In this document: positions 52,348 to 61,259 of the stretch, piece after piece
Position numbering within the stretch: the stretch's first letter is position 1
Layout: every line of letters starts with the position of its first letter
Assembly: GCF_020991475.1 (NCBI RefSeq)
Contig: NZ_JAJMPA010000004.1
Span: 62,001-126,000, forward strand
Origin: Pedobacter sp. MC2016-14
Lineage (GTDB): Bacteria > Bacteroidota > Bacteroidia > Sphingobacteriales > Sphingobacteriaceae
DNA: 64,000 nucleotides
Reading direction: 5' to 3'
Notes under the pieces: generated by a model
Database searches by the model: none
Seen by the model: only the letters and a program-made list of their open reading frames with translations
What the model was told of the DNA's origin: nothing
Made by a program: the position numbers and the translations under genes

Positions 52348-54447
52348 CTAGTATTTAAATAAAATGGCATCAGCAACAACTATCCCATCTGCATGTTTAT
52401 TTGAGATTTCAACATAATTACCTCTTCCTTTTTTCATATCAAATGTTCCCAGGGGCACCCAATCTCCTGAATCCTGACCCAATACCACAATTTCATCAAG
52501 CTTAATCACAATCTCTTTCTTCACTTTTCCATTAAACACGGTTACAATGGTTTGGTTAGATGCGTTTTTTAACTTAGGAAAATAAGCATACACACTCGTT
52601 GCACCAGAGTTTGGTAAGTTTGGTATAAATCTAACAGATTTAACCTCATTGTGCAAGCTATCGGTAAGGCAAGATGGACCAAAAGTTCCGTTCTTATGAA
52701 CAGCCCAGCTGCCTTGTAAGCGCACATCATTTTTATCTTCATTATCGATAATCATTTCTGCTGCTGGCCGGTTGTCTGCCAAAGGATAATCTTTAAGAAC
52801 CTGCTGAAGCTTACGAACATCTAAAGCTTGTATAGCAACCTTACCATCAATAGCTAACGCGGCTGCAAGCCCTGCGGACTGCCCAAGCACCATAAATACT
52901 GGTTCCATACGTATAGAACCATAGGCAATATGACTGGCTGACAGGCATACAGGAACGATTAAGTTTTTACACTCGGAGGCTTTTGGCACAATTGACCGGT
53001 ATGAAATAGGATAAGGCGGAAAACCCACCACCATTAAATCACCTTCGTTTTTAACCATACCATTGACCACAACACGTTGTGAATGGTGTGAATCCATGGT
53101 ATACGCGGCCATTCCGATCCCATCTTCTGCAACTTTTTTACCTTCACAGTTGGCCTGGGTCATCACATAATCGCTTACCATTCTTCGCGCTTCTCTTACA
53201 TAAAGTTGTGGCGACCAGTTGCCATTGTCCTGATATTCATCTTTAGGATAGCCCCAAAGCTGCATGGTATCTCTGATGTTTTTAGCAATACGGGGATCCT
53301 GACTTAGAAAAAAAAGCATTCCCTTTGTATAATCTTCATGTGCTTTGATAATTTTCTCACGCTTTTCATAAGAAGCTTCAGGATAATCGTAATTCATTCC
53401 TATCATATCTGTAGACATGGCTGAATGTCCGTTATTGATGTCGGTCTTTTGATTGGGTACCAACTCAAAACCTAATGCGGGCCATTGCGGTGTTTTTTTG
53501 TCCTCCATTTCTTTTGGAAATTTAGCCAGGTACCGCAAAAGAAGTTCGTAACGACTCGCGTCGTAGTTATCTGGTTTTGTAATGGCTATGCGGTTTTTTG
53601 GATCTCTTGTTAAACATACCCTGAAATTATAAGCCTGAACTCTATGGTCTCCTGTACCTCTTGGAGCCAAAGTATCAGGACTTACACCCCATACCAATCC
53701 GCTTTTTGGATCGCCAGTGATTTTATAAGGATCTATACCATCCATAAACTGATGAGTTTCCCCTAGCTGAACGCCATTGTGCGTTTCATGATAGGCGCTA
53801 TTGGCTTCTCTGCCAACAGTATAAGAAACACCAGCTTTTGCCATTAAATCTCCTTCATAACTGCAGTCAATAAACATTTTCCCTTTTATAGAAGTCTTAG
53901 CTGATTCCCTTTTTGAGCTTGGTTTTTCTACGGTGATTTCAGTAATTGTTCCATTATCCTTACTAACAGCTATGATCCTGTTTTGATAGAGCACTTCAAA
54001 TCCAGCTTTTTTAACGTACTCATTGAAAATATCTTCAGCTACATGAGGTTCAAAAATCCACTGCTCCAGTTTTCCATAGTATTTACCAATCTTGCGATAA
54101 AAATCTAAAGCCAAACCGGTAACAGCATATTTGTTCCCAATATCCGTACGTCCAAGTCCGCCAGAGGATAAACCGCCAAGATGCTTTCCAGGTTCAATGA
54201 GAATTACCGATTTACCCTGCATTTTAGCGGTATAAGCTGCCATTACTCCTGCAGAATTTCCGCCATACACAACAACATCATATTCTTTATTTTGAGAAGA
54301 ATCTGATGTACAGGAATAAATGAACAACACACTGAGTATACCCATTAGCAAAGCTTTATGCGGTAACTCTTTTACTAATTCTAGGACTGCTACTATTAGG
54401 TGTTTAAAATGTTTGGCTTTTAGCGCGCATGTAGATATATGCTTCAT
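52348..54447 (-). CDS. FAD-dependent oxidoreductase lipoprotein with golvesin-type C-terminal domain
   Basis: A 699-residue protein. The N-terminus has a lipoprotein signal ending in LFIYSCTSD (Cys46; a start at an internal ATG, residue 35, is also possible). Residues 56-100 hold the Rossmann FAD site (VVVYGGNSAGVMAA, EPGKHLGGLSSGGLG). The FAD-dependent oxidoreductase core follows to about 560, with GYPKDEYQDNGNW and VGFPPYPISYRSI. From about 575 the chain has a golvesin/Xly-type domain (GSWAVHKNGTFGPSCL, VVADAILFKY). Databases often label such proteins xanthan lyases, without support here. Its substrate is unknown; it may oxidise a released sugar. Confidence 0.78.
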   Translation of the reverse strand: MKHISTCALKAKHFKHLIVAVLELVKELPHKALLMGILSVLFIYSCTSDSSQNKEYDVVVYGGNSAGVMAAYTAKMQGKSVILIEPGKHLGGLSSGGLGRTDIGNKYAVTGLALDFYRKIGKYYGKLEQWIFEPHVAEDIFNEYVKKAGFEVLYQNRIIAVSKDNGTITEITVEKPSSKRESAKTSIKGKMFIDCSYEGDLMAKAGVSYTVGREANSAYHETHNGVQLGETHQFMDGIDPYKITGDPKSGLVWGVSPDTLAPRGTGDHRVQAYNFRVCLTRDPKNRIAITKPDNYDASRYELLLRYLAKFPKEMEDKKTPQWPALGFELVPNQKTDINNGHSAMSTDMIGMNYDYPEASYEKREKIIKAHEDYTKGMLFFLSQDPRIAKNIRDTMQLWGYPKDEYQDNGNWSPQLYVREARRMVSDYVMTQANCEGKKVAEDGIGMAAYTMDSHHSQRVVVNGMVKNEGDLMVVGFPPYPISYRSIVPKASECKNLIVPVCLSASHIAYGSIRMEPVFMVLGQSAGLAAALAIDGKVAIQALDVRKLQQVLKDYPLADNRPAAEMIIDNEDKNDVRLQGSWAVHKNGTFGPSCLTDSLHNEVKSVRFIPNLPNSGATSVYAYFPKLKNASNQTIVTVFNGKVKKEIVIKLDEIVVLGQDSGDWVPLGTFDMKKGRGNYVEISNKHADGIVVADAILFKY

Positions 54448-54458
54448 AATTATATAAA

Positions 54459-55739
54459 TTATTTGATTTCAACCAGATAACTGGAAACAGTAACTGGTCT
54501 GTCGTCTGATATACTGGCAAACCAAAAGGAACCTTTAGCAATTACTTGAGCTGGAATTTGTGCTTCGAAATTTAGATTGTTGGATGAAATGGCTTGCACT
54601 GCAATCCATTTACGTTTTGTCCATGTTGAATCGGTACTGTAATATACCGTTGCAGCCGTAATTTTAGTTTTGCCTTTTGCTGAGAATTTGACCTTATAAT
54701 TGCCAGTAGAGCTGTCTATACTACCTGTTGGTTTCAAAATTTGAGGCAATGGCAGCCCGATGCTTTTTAGGAAATAGTTAAAATATGTTTCTTCCATTTG
54801 CATCGTACCTACCCTTTTCGTTGAACTGTTACCGCCGGGAATCGGGGCACCATGATTGGCGTTGGCTGCAAAAAAATGGTTTTGAGGCCCTTTTACAGCT
54901 TTTAAAGTGGCCATTACTGCAGGCGGATAAAACCAGTTGTCGTTGGTTGCGGCAGCTATAAAATATGGGGTGTTGATGTATTTTGCCCTTCTACCCGCAT
55001 CCAGATATTTTAGCCAAAGCGCTTTGTCTGCTGTTGACATTTTATCAAGTTCTTTCAGGAAAACCGAAGCGGTATCATAGAACCCCGATCCATATGTAGA
55101 AAAGGATGCAGTGATATCTGCATTCGCCAATCCTGAAACAATGGTGGTCATATACCCGCCCCAGGAAACACCTGTAATGCCAATTTTATCTTTAAAGACA
55201 TCGGGCTGCGAACGAAGCAGGTACAAACCCTGGACTGCAGCTACAACGCCTTCAAAAATAGTGCTGCGGGTAATGTCAGGCATAACCGTAAACCGGTTTT
55301 TTGCATAAGCATAGGTTTTCCAGAACCCTGTTGAGTTGGGTACTTTTTCAGGTGCGGTTACACCGGGGAGGTCAAGTGAAACGGCTATATAACCTTTAGC
55401 TGCCCAGTTCCTGATTTTATCTATTTCGGCAGCACCGCCACCTCCATGAAGCACCAGGATACCCGGGTAGTTGCCGGGTTTTAAGGGGCGGGCAATGGCC
55501 GCGTACACATTTGTGGAAATAACTTTACCATCAATGGTAACGTCCCTGGAATGAAAGATTACTTTTTTAAGCTTAATGCTGTCGGTTTCTTCACCCAATT
55601 CAGTAATTATTTTAGGCGTCGTATTGCGTAAATAAGGGGTAAAAGGATCTTGAGCATCAATGATTGCGTGGTTCTTTTTCTGCTGACTGTAGGCCAAATT
55701 AAAAGCAACAATAAAAATCAGGATCAATCTTAGTTTCAT
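54459..55739 (-). CDS. Exported alpha/beta-hydrolase esterase, second paralogue
   Basis: A 426-residue hydrolase with an N-terminal signal peptide (to AYSQQ). The oxyanion LHGGGG and nucleophile Ser192 in GVSWGGYM are clear, with Asp and His in AATNDNWF and NANHGAPIPGG. It is a paralogue of the esterase at 49316 but lacks close identity, so it probably has a different acyl-group or site preference. It sits between susD and the FAD-oxidoreductase, 11 bases from each. Confidence 0.8.
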   Translation of the reverse strand: MKLRLILIFIVAFNLAYSQQKKNHAIIDAQDPFTPYLRNTTPKIITELGEETDSIKLKKVIFHSRDVTIDGKVISTNVYAAIARPLKPGNYPGILVLHGGGGAAEIDKIRNWAAKGYIAVSLDLPGVTAPEKVPNSTGFWKTYAYAKNRFTVMPDITRSTIFEGVVAAVQGLYLLRSQPDVFKDKIGITGVSWGGYMTTIVSGLANADITASFSTYGSGFYDTASVFLKELDKMSTADKALWLKYLDAGRRAKYINTPYFIAAATNDNWFYPPAVMATLKAVKGPQNHFFAANANHGAPIPGGNSSTKRVGTMQMEETYFNYFLKSIGLPLPQILKPTGSIDSSTGNYKVKFSAKGKTKITAATVYYSTDSTWTKRKWIAVQAISSNNLNFEAQIPAQVIAKGSFWFASISDDRPVTVSSYLVEIK

Positions 55740-55750
55740 GGCAATGCTAT

Positions 55751-57373
55751 CTAATCCGGGTTCTGAACTACATTATTGCTGCTCCTTATCTCTGCATTAG
55801 GAATTTTGAACAATAACTTGTTGCTATTCCAGGAAAGCACTTCAGCACCAGTTCGATCTCCATTAGGTATATTTGTAATAACACCCAATGCACCAAGACG
55901 TCGCAAATTATGAAAACGGTCCCCTTCAAAAGCAAGTTCCCTGATACGCTCTTTTCTAACTTCAGCCAGGATTTGCGTTGAATTGATCGTTGTTGCTGTA
56001 GGATAGGCAGCAGCAGCATTTACGATAACCCTGCTTCTAATCTGAACCAAATCTGCAAGTGCAGCAAGATGCTGCGCTGAGCCGTTAGGGAGCGTGCTTG
56101 CCTCCATAGCATTAATTTCTGCTCTATCTAATATCATCTCTACTGAACGTATTACAGGTACGTTCATCGCAGCCTGATCATATTTTCTGGTATAATATCT
56201 AGGACCGCCCGGAGAGGCCACTGTTGTAATTAACCTTGTTAATCTGGTATCGTTGGCATTGAAATTAGCATCGGCTATGAAAGTTGCGCTAACGGCCAAT
56301 TGTGCTTCAGTTGTGCTGGCAACCTGAACGTACTTGGTTTTAAGCACCGTGTTAACAGGTACAACCGTACTGCCTACCAGATCATAAATTACTTCAGTTG
56401 GCCTGGCGGTAATAACTCCCGTTGAGGAAAATGGAGCAATAACATTCGCTTGGGCATTAGCAAGTGAAGGAGTTGCACCTGCAGCATTGGCCCTCACCAA
56501 TGTATAGGCAGTTGTTATTGAACCTGGCACATCACCAATAACCTTTGCGATCTCAAGTTTTGCATTAACAAAATCATTTTGCTGAAAATAAACACGCGCA
56601 AGTATTGCCCTTGCCGCGTAATTGGTGGCCCTCCCCCTGCGGGCGGATAAACCTTGCAGTGATGACGCAGGTAACAAATCCTCAGCCTTTTTAAGATCAC
56701 TGATAATTAATTGATAAGTTTCTTCAACGGTAGCCCTTCCTTGTCCAATAATATCGTCTGCCTTGGTAATATTAATTGAGGGCTTTGTTCTTAAAATCAC
56801 GCCACTATTGGGCAGGCTATTGTTTGGAGAGGGTATACCTGTGCTGGTTGGAGTAGAAGGTGTACTAAACTGATACTGCTTACCATAAAATCTAACCAGT
56901 TCAAAGTGGCATAATCCCCTGATAAAATAAGCCTCCCCCAGCATTTTATCCCGGGTAACGTCGCTATATTCAGGATCAATTTCTTTAGTAATTAAATTGT
57001 TCTCAATGGCGTATATAACTGTATTTGCATTTTGAATAGCGGTATATCCAATACGCCAGTTATCAGCATATTCTGCTTGTTTAAGTGCTCTTTTATATAC
57101 TTGATCGTAAGGATCCTCTGGCGTGCTGCCTGTAATTAAGGGGTTTACTATAACATGATCTGCCAATAACTCAGAAAACAATTTCCAGTTACCAGCAACA
57201 GTATGACCACTTGCAATTGCGCCATATGCACCGTATAAGATATTGTCCAGATCACGTGCCGATTCAAATATAGCACCTGTACTAAGTGTTGAATGATCCG
57301 GACCGTTTATTAATTTTTTGCACCCTGTACTTAGCACAGCTATAAAAAGGGTAAGTATTATATATTTTTTCAT
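55751..57373 (-). CDS. susD: SusD-family outer-membrane glycan-binding lipoprotein (first pair)
   Basis: A 540-residue surface lipoprotein from the ATG at 57373; a longer reading would overlap the SusC gene. The signal ends in LSTGCKKL (Cys18 lipidated). The TPR-rich SusD fold is visible: GEAYFIRGLCHFELVRFYG near 145, NYAARAILARVYFQQNDFVNAK, and the C-terminal VRKERIRELAFEGDRFHNLRRLG. It caps the SusC channel encoded directly upstream, delivering oligosaccharides to it. An AGGAG touches its ATG but the zero spacing makes it unlikely to act as a ribosome binding site. Confidence 0.92.
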   Translation of the reverse strand: MKKYIILTLFIAVLSTGCKKLINGPDHSTLSTGAIFESARDLDNILYGAYGAIASGHTVAGNWKLFSELLADHVIVNPLITGSTPEDPYDQVYKRALKQAEYADNWRIGYTAIQNANTVIYAIENNLITKEIDPEYSDVTRDKMLGEAYFIRGLCHFELVRFYGKQYQFSTPSTPTSTGIPSPNNSLPNSGVILRTKPSINITKADDIIGQGRATVEETYQLIISDLKKAEDLLPASSLQGLSARRGRATNYAARAILARVYFQQNDFVNAKLEIAKVIGDVPGSITTAYTLVRANAAGATPSLANAQANVIAPFSSTGVITARPTEVIYDLVGSTVVPVNTVLKTKYVQVASTTEAQLAVSATFIADANFNANDTRLTRLITTVASPGGPRYYTRKYDQAAMNVPVIRSVEMILDRAEINAMEASTLPNGSAQHLAALADLVQIRSRVIVNAAAAYPTATTINSTQILAEVRKERIRELAFEGDRFHNLRRLGALGVITNIPNGDRTGAEVLSWNSNKLLFKIPNAEIRSSNNVVQNPD

Positions 57374-57392
57374 CTCCTTTATACTTTTTATA

Positions 57393-60326
57393 TTAAAAAC
57401 GCAAATTAAATCCTGCTGCAAATGTTCGTAGTTGTGGTACATCCATATAGGTAATCCCCTGATTTAGACTTCGCGCTACATTTGCAGTATAGTTACCTGA
57501 TACTTCCGGATCCCAACCTGGAAAACTTGTTACAGTAAATAAATTTTGTGCTGAAATAAATAGTCTTGCCTCTTTTAAAAATTTTAATTTCTTGATTTGG
57601 TTTTTGAAAGAATAGCCAAGAGTGATGTTTTTCATCCTTAGATAAGATGCATCATGAAGGAAGCGGGTAGTATTGCTTCCAGCGATAGGATCGTTATACA
57701 GCAGACGAGGAAAGTCTGAACTGCCATTAGCTGGTGTCCAGCTATCTGCTGCAGTTTCCCTTAAGTTATTTGTACCTGTTAAATAACTCAGTACGCGTTC
57801 ACCTTCATCAAGTACATAGTTGCCATACGAAAACGTAATAAATGCACTTAAATCAAAGTTTTTATAGCTGAACGTATTGTTTACCCCCCCAAAAAACTTT
57901 GGATCAGATGGTTTATCAAACTGGGGCCTGCGCAGGGCATCTATTTGTGCAGCACTCGTTGCCGGAACCTTAATATCATTCCCATTTGCATCAGTATCAT
58001 AAATCAATTCCTGGCCTGTGGCAGGGTCAACGCCGGCATACTCAGCCAAATAAAAAACGCCTAACGGATGTCCTTCATAGGTTGTTATGTTTTTATGCGA
58101 ACTAACTTGTTCGGGAGTTAATCCCCCCAGGTCCAACACCTCATTTTTATTTCGCGCAATAGTAAGCCTGGAATCCCAGGAAAACTTGCCGGTAATATTC
58201 TTTGAAACAAGAGATAGCTCTATGCCCCTGTTTCTTAATTTGCCTGCATTTAATAGTAATCCGCCATCGGCAACTCCAGCAGAAGGAGGTGCGTCGTAAC
58301 TTAAAAGTAAATGATCTGTAATCCGGTTATAATAATCAAATGCACCAGAAATCCTACTTTTTACGATTTCGAAATCCAATCCCAGGTCAAGCTGTTTAGT
58401 CCGCTCCGGTTTCAAATTAAGGGTACCCATACCCACTATTTGAATTCCAGGCTGCTGAAGATATCTTGAATCTGCTGTTAAAAACCATCGCTCAAGTGAT
58501 GAATAATTTCCAATACCAGAATTACCTGAAGCCCCATAGCTTGCTCTTACTTTGAGCAAATTGATCAATTTTGAGTTCTTAAGAAAATCTTCCCTGGAAA
58601 GCAGCCACCCAATTGAAGCAGCAGGAGTGTATATATATTTATTAGCTGCGCCATAACGTGATGACCCATCAAGTCTAACCGTTGCTCCCAAGAGGTATTT
58701 GTCTTTATAAGCGTAATTGGCGTTAGCGAAATATCCAACAAAAGTGTAAGTATTGGCTATTAAGTCCTCGGCAGTAAATGCATTTCTGAACGCTCCGGAA
58801 GTTGGCTCACGGCTACCTTCACTCGCAAAACCTTCCGCCTCCGCAAAGAAGTAAGGATTTTCATTGTAAATAAATTCAAATCCGCCTACAGCTGTGATCT
58901 TATGATCTTCAAAGTTCTTTTTATAATTTGCTACTGCCCTGATGTTATATAAGTCATTTGAATATTTCTCATACGCATTGTAAGCGGTAGGTAAACCAGA
59001 TTGCGCCAAAGGCGCGGCTGCTGAGCCCAAGCGGACACGTCTGGAAAGATAATTAGCTGTTTTATGCTGATATTTTTCAAATGCACCATCAATGCGCAAA
59101 TCAAGGCCATTAGCCAGCAGGTATGTTAAATTTGCTCCTGCTGTAACCCGTCTGGTCGTCTCTTTATTGTCGAAGTCACGTTTGCTTTGAAATGCAGCTA
59201 CGTTGGTACCTGGCAAATTCAATACCGCAGGATTAATTGCATAAAAATAAGTGCCATTAGGGTTGTAGAATGGATATATTGGTAAATTAGCTTGCGCCGC
59301 ATTGAATCCCCCTCCTGATCCATAACCAACGGGCATACTGTTATAGTCGATAAAACTTATAGCCGTACTTACCCCAATATTCAATCGCTTACTGATCTGA
59401 TTTGAGATCCCAACTCTACCAGAATAACGCGAAAGGTCATTACCAGTTATAATGCCTTTTTCTTTATGATAATTACCCGATAAATAAAATGAAGATTTGC
59501 TACTCCCATAACTCGTAGAAAAATTCAATTGTTCCATTCGTCCATGATCCAATATCTGATCCAGGTTATTGGTATTCGTAGCTTCTGCCTCTGCTCTGCT
59601 GAAAGCAGGAACTGCGGGTAGGGCTGCCTGCCCGGCATTCCCGCTATTTACCCAGGCCCTGTCAAGTTGTTGCAAGTATTGCGAACCATTTAAGCTATTT
59701 ATACGATTAGTTGCCTGCGTAATCCCCTGATAGTGATCAATATTAATAGCGGATTTATCTTTCTCACTTTTTTTTGTGGTAACTAAGATAACCCCGTTAC
59801 CACCTCTTGTACCATAAATTGCAGTGCTGGCAGCATCTTTTAAAACCTCTACAGACTGAATGTTGTCCAGATCCAAATCCGAGAGTGGGTTAAATGTAGT
59901 ACCCCAACCTGCCGCTATTCCTTTAGTTTCATGCTCTCTGGGTCCCGAATAAACAGGAACCCCATCGATCACAAATAAAGGCTGTGTCTCTGCATAAATT
60001 GACGACGTGCCCCGCAATCTCATAACCACATCAGTAGCGGGCTGTCCATTTGCCTGAATAACATGCAATCCGGCAACCTGACCCTGTAAAGCTGTTTGGA
60101 AATTTGGCACAAGCATATTTTGAAGTGCAGGAGCTTTTACACTGGCTACAGCCCCGGAAATACGATTTGGGGCGAGGAAATTATACCCCAGCGGTATCAA
60201 TTGTTTCGGCAAAGTGTCGCTCCGTACAATCTTGTTATCTGGCACATTGGTTTTAATGGCTTTAACTTGAGCGGATACGGCAGCAACTTGCAAAGTCAAA
60301 AATGTATATAATAACGTTTTTATCAT
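57393..60326 (-). CDS. susC: SusC-family TonB-dependent receptor (first pair)
   Basis: A 977-residue outer-membrane channel for oligosaccharides. After the signal peptide (to SAQ, residue 20) only about 60 residues precede the plug (ALQGQVAGLHVIQANGQPATD, then LRGTSSIYAETQPLFVIDGVPV and VEVLKDAASTAIYGTRGGNGV), so the carboxypeptidase-regulatory-like N-terminal domain common in SusC proteins is absent. The 22-strand barrel follows and ends in RTFAAGFNLRF with the usual terminal Phe. It is shorter than the typical SusC of about 1000-1100 residues. The partner SusD gene starts 20 bases after its stop. Confidence 0.93.
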   Translation of the reverse strand: MIKTLLYTFLTLQVAAVSAQVKAIKTNVPDNKIVRSDTLPKQLIPLGYNFLAPNRISGAVASVKAPALQNMLVPNFQTALQGQVAGLHVIQANGQPATDVVMRLRGTSSIYAETQPLFVIDGVPVYSGPREHETKGIAAGWGTTFNPLSDLDLDNIQSVEVLKDAASTAIYGTRGGNGVILVTTKKSEKDKSAINIDHYQGITQATNRINSLNGSQYLQQLDRAWVNSGNAGQAALPAVPAFSRAEAEATNTNNLDQILDHGRMEQLNFSTSYGSSKSSFYLSGNYHKEKGIITGNDLSRYSGRVGISNQISKRLNIGVSTAISFIDYNSMPVGYGSGGGFNAAQANLPIYPFYNPNGTYFYAINPAVLNLPGTNVAAFQSKRDFDNKETTRRVTAGANLTYLLANGLDLRIDGAFEKYQHKTANYLSRRVRLGSAAAPLAQSGLPTAYNAYEKYSNDLYNIRAVANYKKNFEDHKITAVGGFEFIYNENPYFFAEAEGFASEGSREPTSGAFRNAFTAEDLIANTYTFVGYFANANYAYKDKYLLGATVRLDGSSRYGAANKYIYTPAASIGWLLSREDFLKNSKLINLLKVRASYGASGNSGIGNYSSLERWFLTADSRYLQQPGIQIVGMGTLNLKPERTKQLDLGLDFEIVKSRISGAFDYYNRITDHLLLSYDAPPSAGVADGGLLLNAGKLRNRGIELSLVSKNITGKFSWDSRLTIARNKNEVLDLGGLTPEQVSSHKNITTYEGHPLGVFYLAEYAGVDPATGQELIYDTDANGNDIKVPATSAAQIDALRRPQFDKPSDPKFFGGVNNTFSYKNFDLSAFITFSYGNYVLDEGERVLSYLTGTNNLRETAADSWTPANGSSDFPRLLYNDPIAGSNTTRFLHDASYLRMKNITLGYSFKNQIKKLKFLKEARLFISAQNLFTVTSFPGWDPEVSGNYTANVARSLNQGITYMDVPQLRTFAAGFNLRF

Positions 60327-60343
60327 GACAATAGCTTAAATTC

Positions 60344-61249
60344 TTATTTCTTAATTTGTATTTCTAAAAATTCTTTTGAGAAATCCTGTGTTTTTTTGGG
60401 AACATTGTATCCGGAGGAAGGTATTGCTTTAACGTAAACACCTACATAGCTCGTTCCGCTACTGCGTACCACTTTTGCTATATAATAAGTATTAACCGCC
60501 AGCGCTGCAATTGAGGTGACAGTTGAGCCAAGTTCGGCTCCTGTCAATTCTGTACCCGTAGAATAAGTGCTCGCATAAGTGGAGGGATCTTTATCAAAAT
60601 CGGCTTTTGTTTTTAACTTAAAACGGCTTGAGTTCCCTGCAGCCCAACCTCTCAACGAAAGGAATGTATCGCCGTTACCAGTAATAGTAGTACGCCAGAT
60701 AGTTGGAATCATATCCTTAGTAGCTGGCAAGAAGTTAGCGGGAACCATTTTTGCCTCCAAAAGATCAATGGCCTGAGCTTTAAGATAACCGGAAATTTCT
60801 GGATTGTACAGCCTTATTGTCGATAAACCTGTACTCATCATACGTACAGTGTAGACTTTTTCATATGTCTTATTCGCCGTTTTAGCAATAAGTTTAAACA
60901 GCAGCAACTTATTGATTGAGGTGGATGATGGAGGTAAGGTATATTCAAAATCCTGAAAATATGTGTACGCAGAAGGATTTTGAACCGCTATTTCAGGGTA
61001 TTCTGGCAGAACTTTAAAATCAGCATCGTCTGGAAATTTAAATTGTACCTGAAAACTTCTTATAAGTTCCGGTGAGTTGATTTTATATTGAAATGACACT
61101 ATGGCACCAGGGTATAATTCTTTATACTCTGCTATTGGACTAATCTGAATGCCCTCAACCCGTGGAAACGCAGCCATATCATCATCCTTGCAACTGCTCA
61201 TTAAAGCAATATTGCAGCATATTAATAGTAGAAAAAAATAATATTTCAT
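60344..61249 (-). CDS. Exported lipoprotein, probable surface glycan-binding protein
   Basis: A 301-residue lipoprotein with signal ending LMSSCKDDD (Cys20). The body has beta-rich Ig-like features (AYKELYPGAIVSFQYKI, then IRSFQVQFKFPDDADFKVL) and no recognisable catalytic residues. By position, between two SusC/D pairs and after susD, it resembles SusE/SusF-type surface glycan-binding proteins. I do not recognise a named family. It lies 10 bases after the second susD and 17 bases before the first susC. Confidence 0.65.
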   Translation of the reverse strand: MKYYFFLLLICCNIALMSSCKDDDMAAFPRVEGIQISPIAEYKELYPGAIVSFQYKINSPELIRSFQVQFKFPDDADFKVLPEYPEIAVQNPSAYTYFQDFEYTLPPSSTSINKLLLFKLIAKTANKTYEKVYTVRMMSTGLSTIRLYNPEISGYLKAQAIDLLEAKMVPANFLPATKDMIPTIWRTTITGNGDTFLSLRGWAAGNSSRFKLKTKADFDKDPSTYASTYSTGTELTGAELGSTVTSIAALAVNTYYIAKVVRSSGTSYVGVYVKAIPSSGYNVPKKTQDFSKEFLEIQIKK

Positions 61250-61259
61250 CTTTATATTG

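Noticed and set aside
52348..54447. Naming the FAD-oxidoreductase a xanthan lyase
   Set aside because: The label found in databases rests on the C-terminal domain; the catalytic part is a flavoprotein with a Rossmann site.
57371..57382. AGGAG next to the start of the first susD
   Set aside because: It touches the ATG with no spacing, so it cannot pair with 16S rRNA in a productive geometry.
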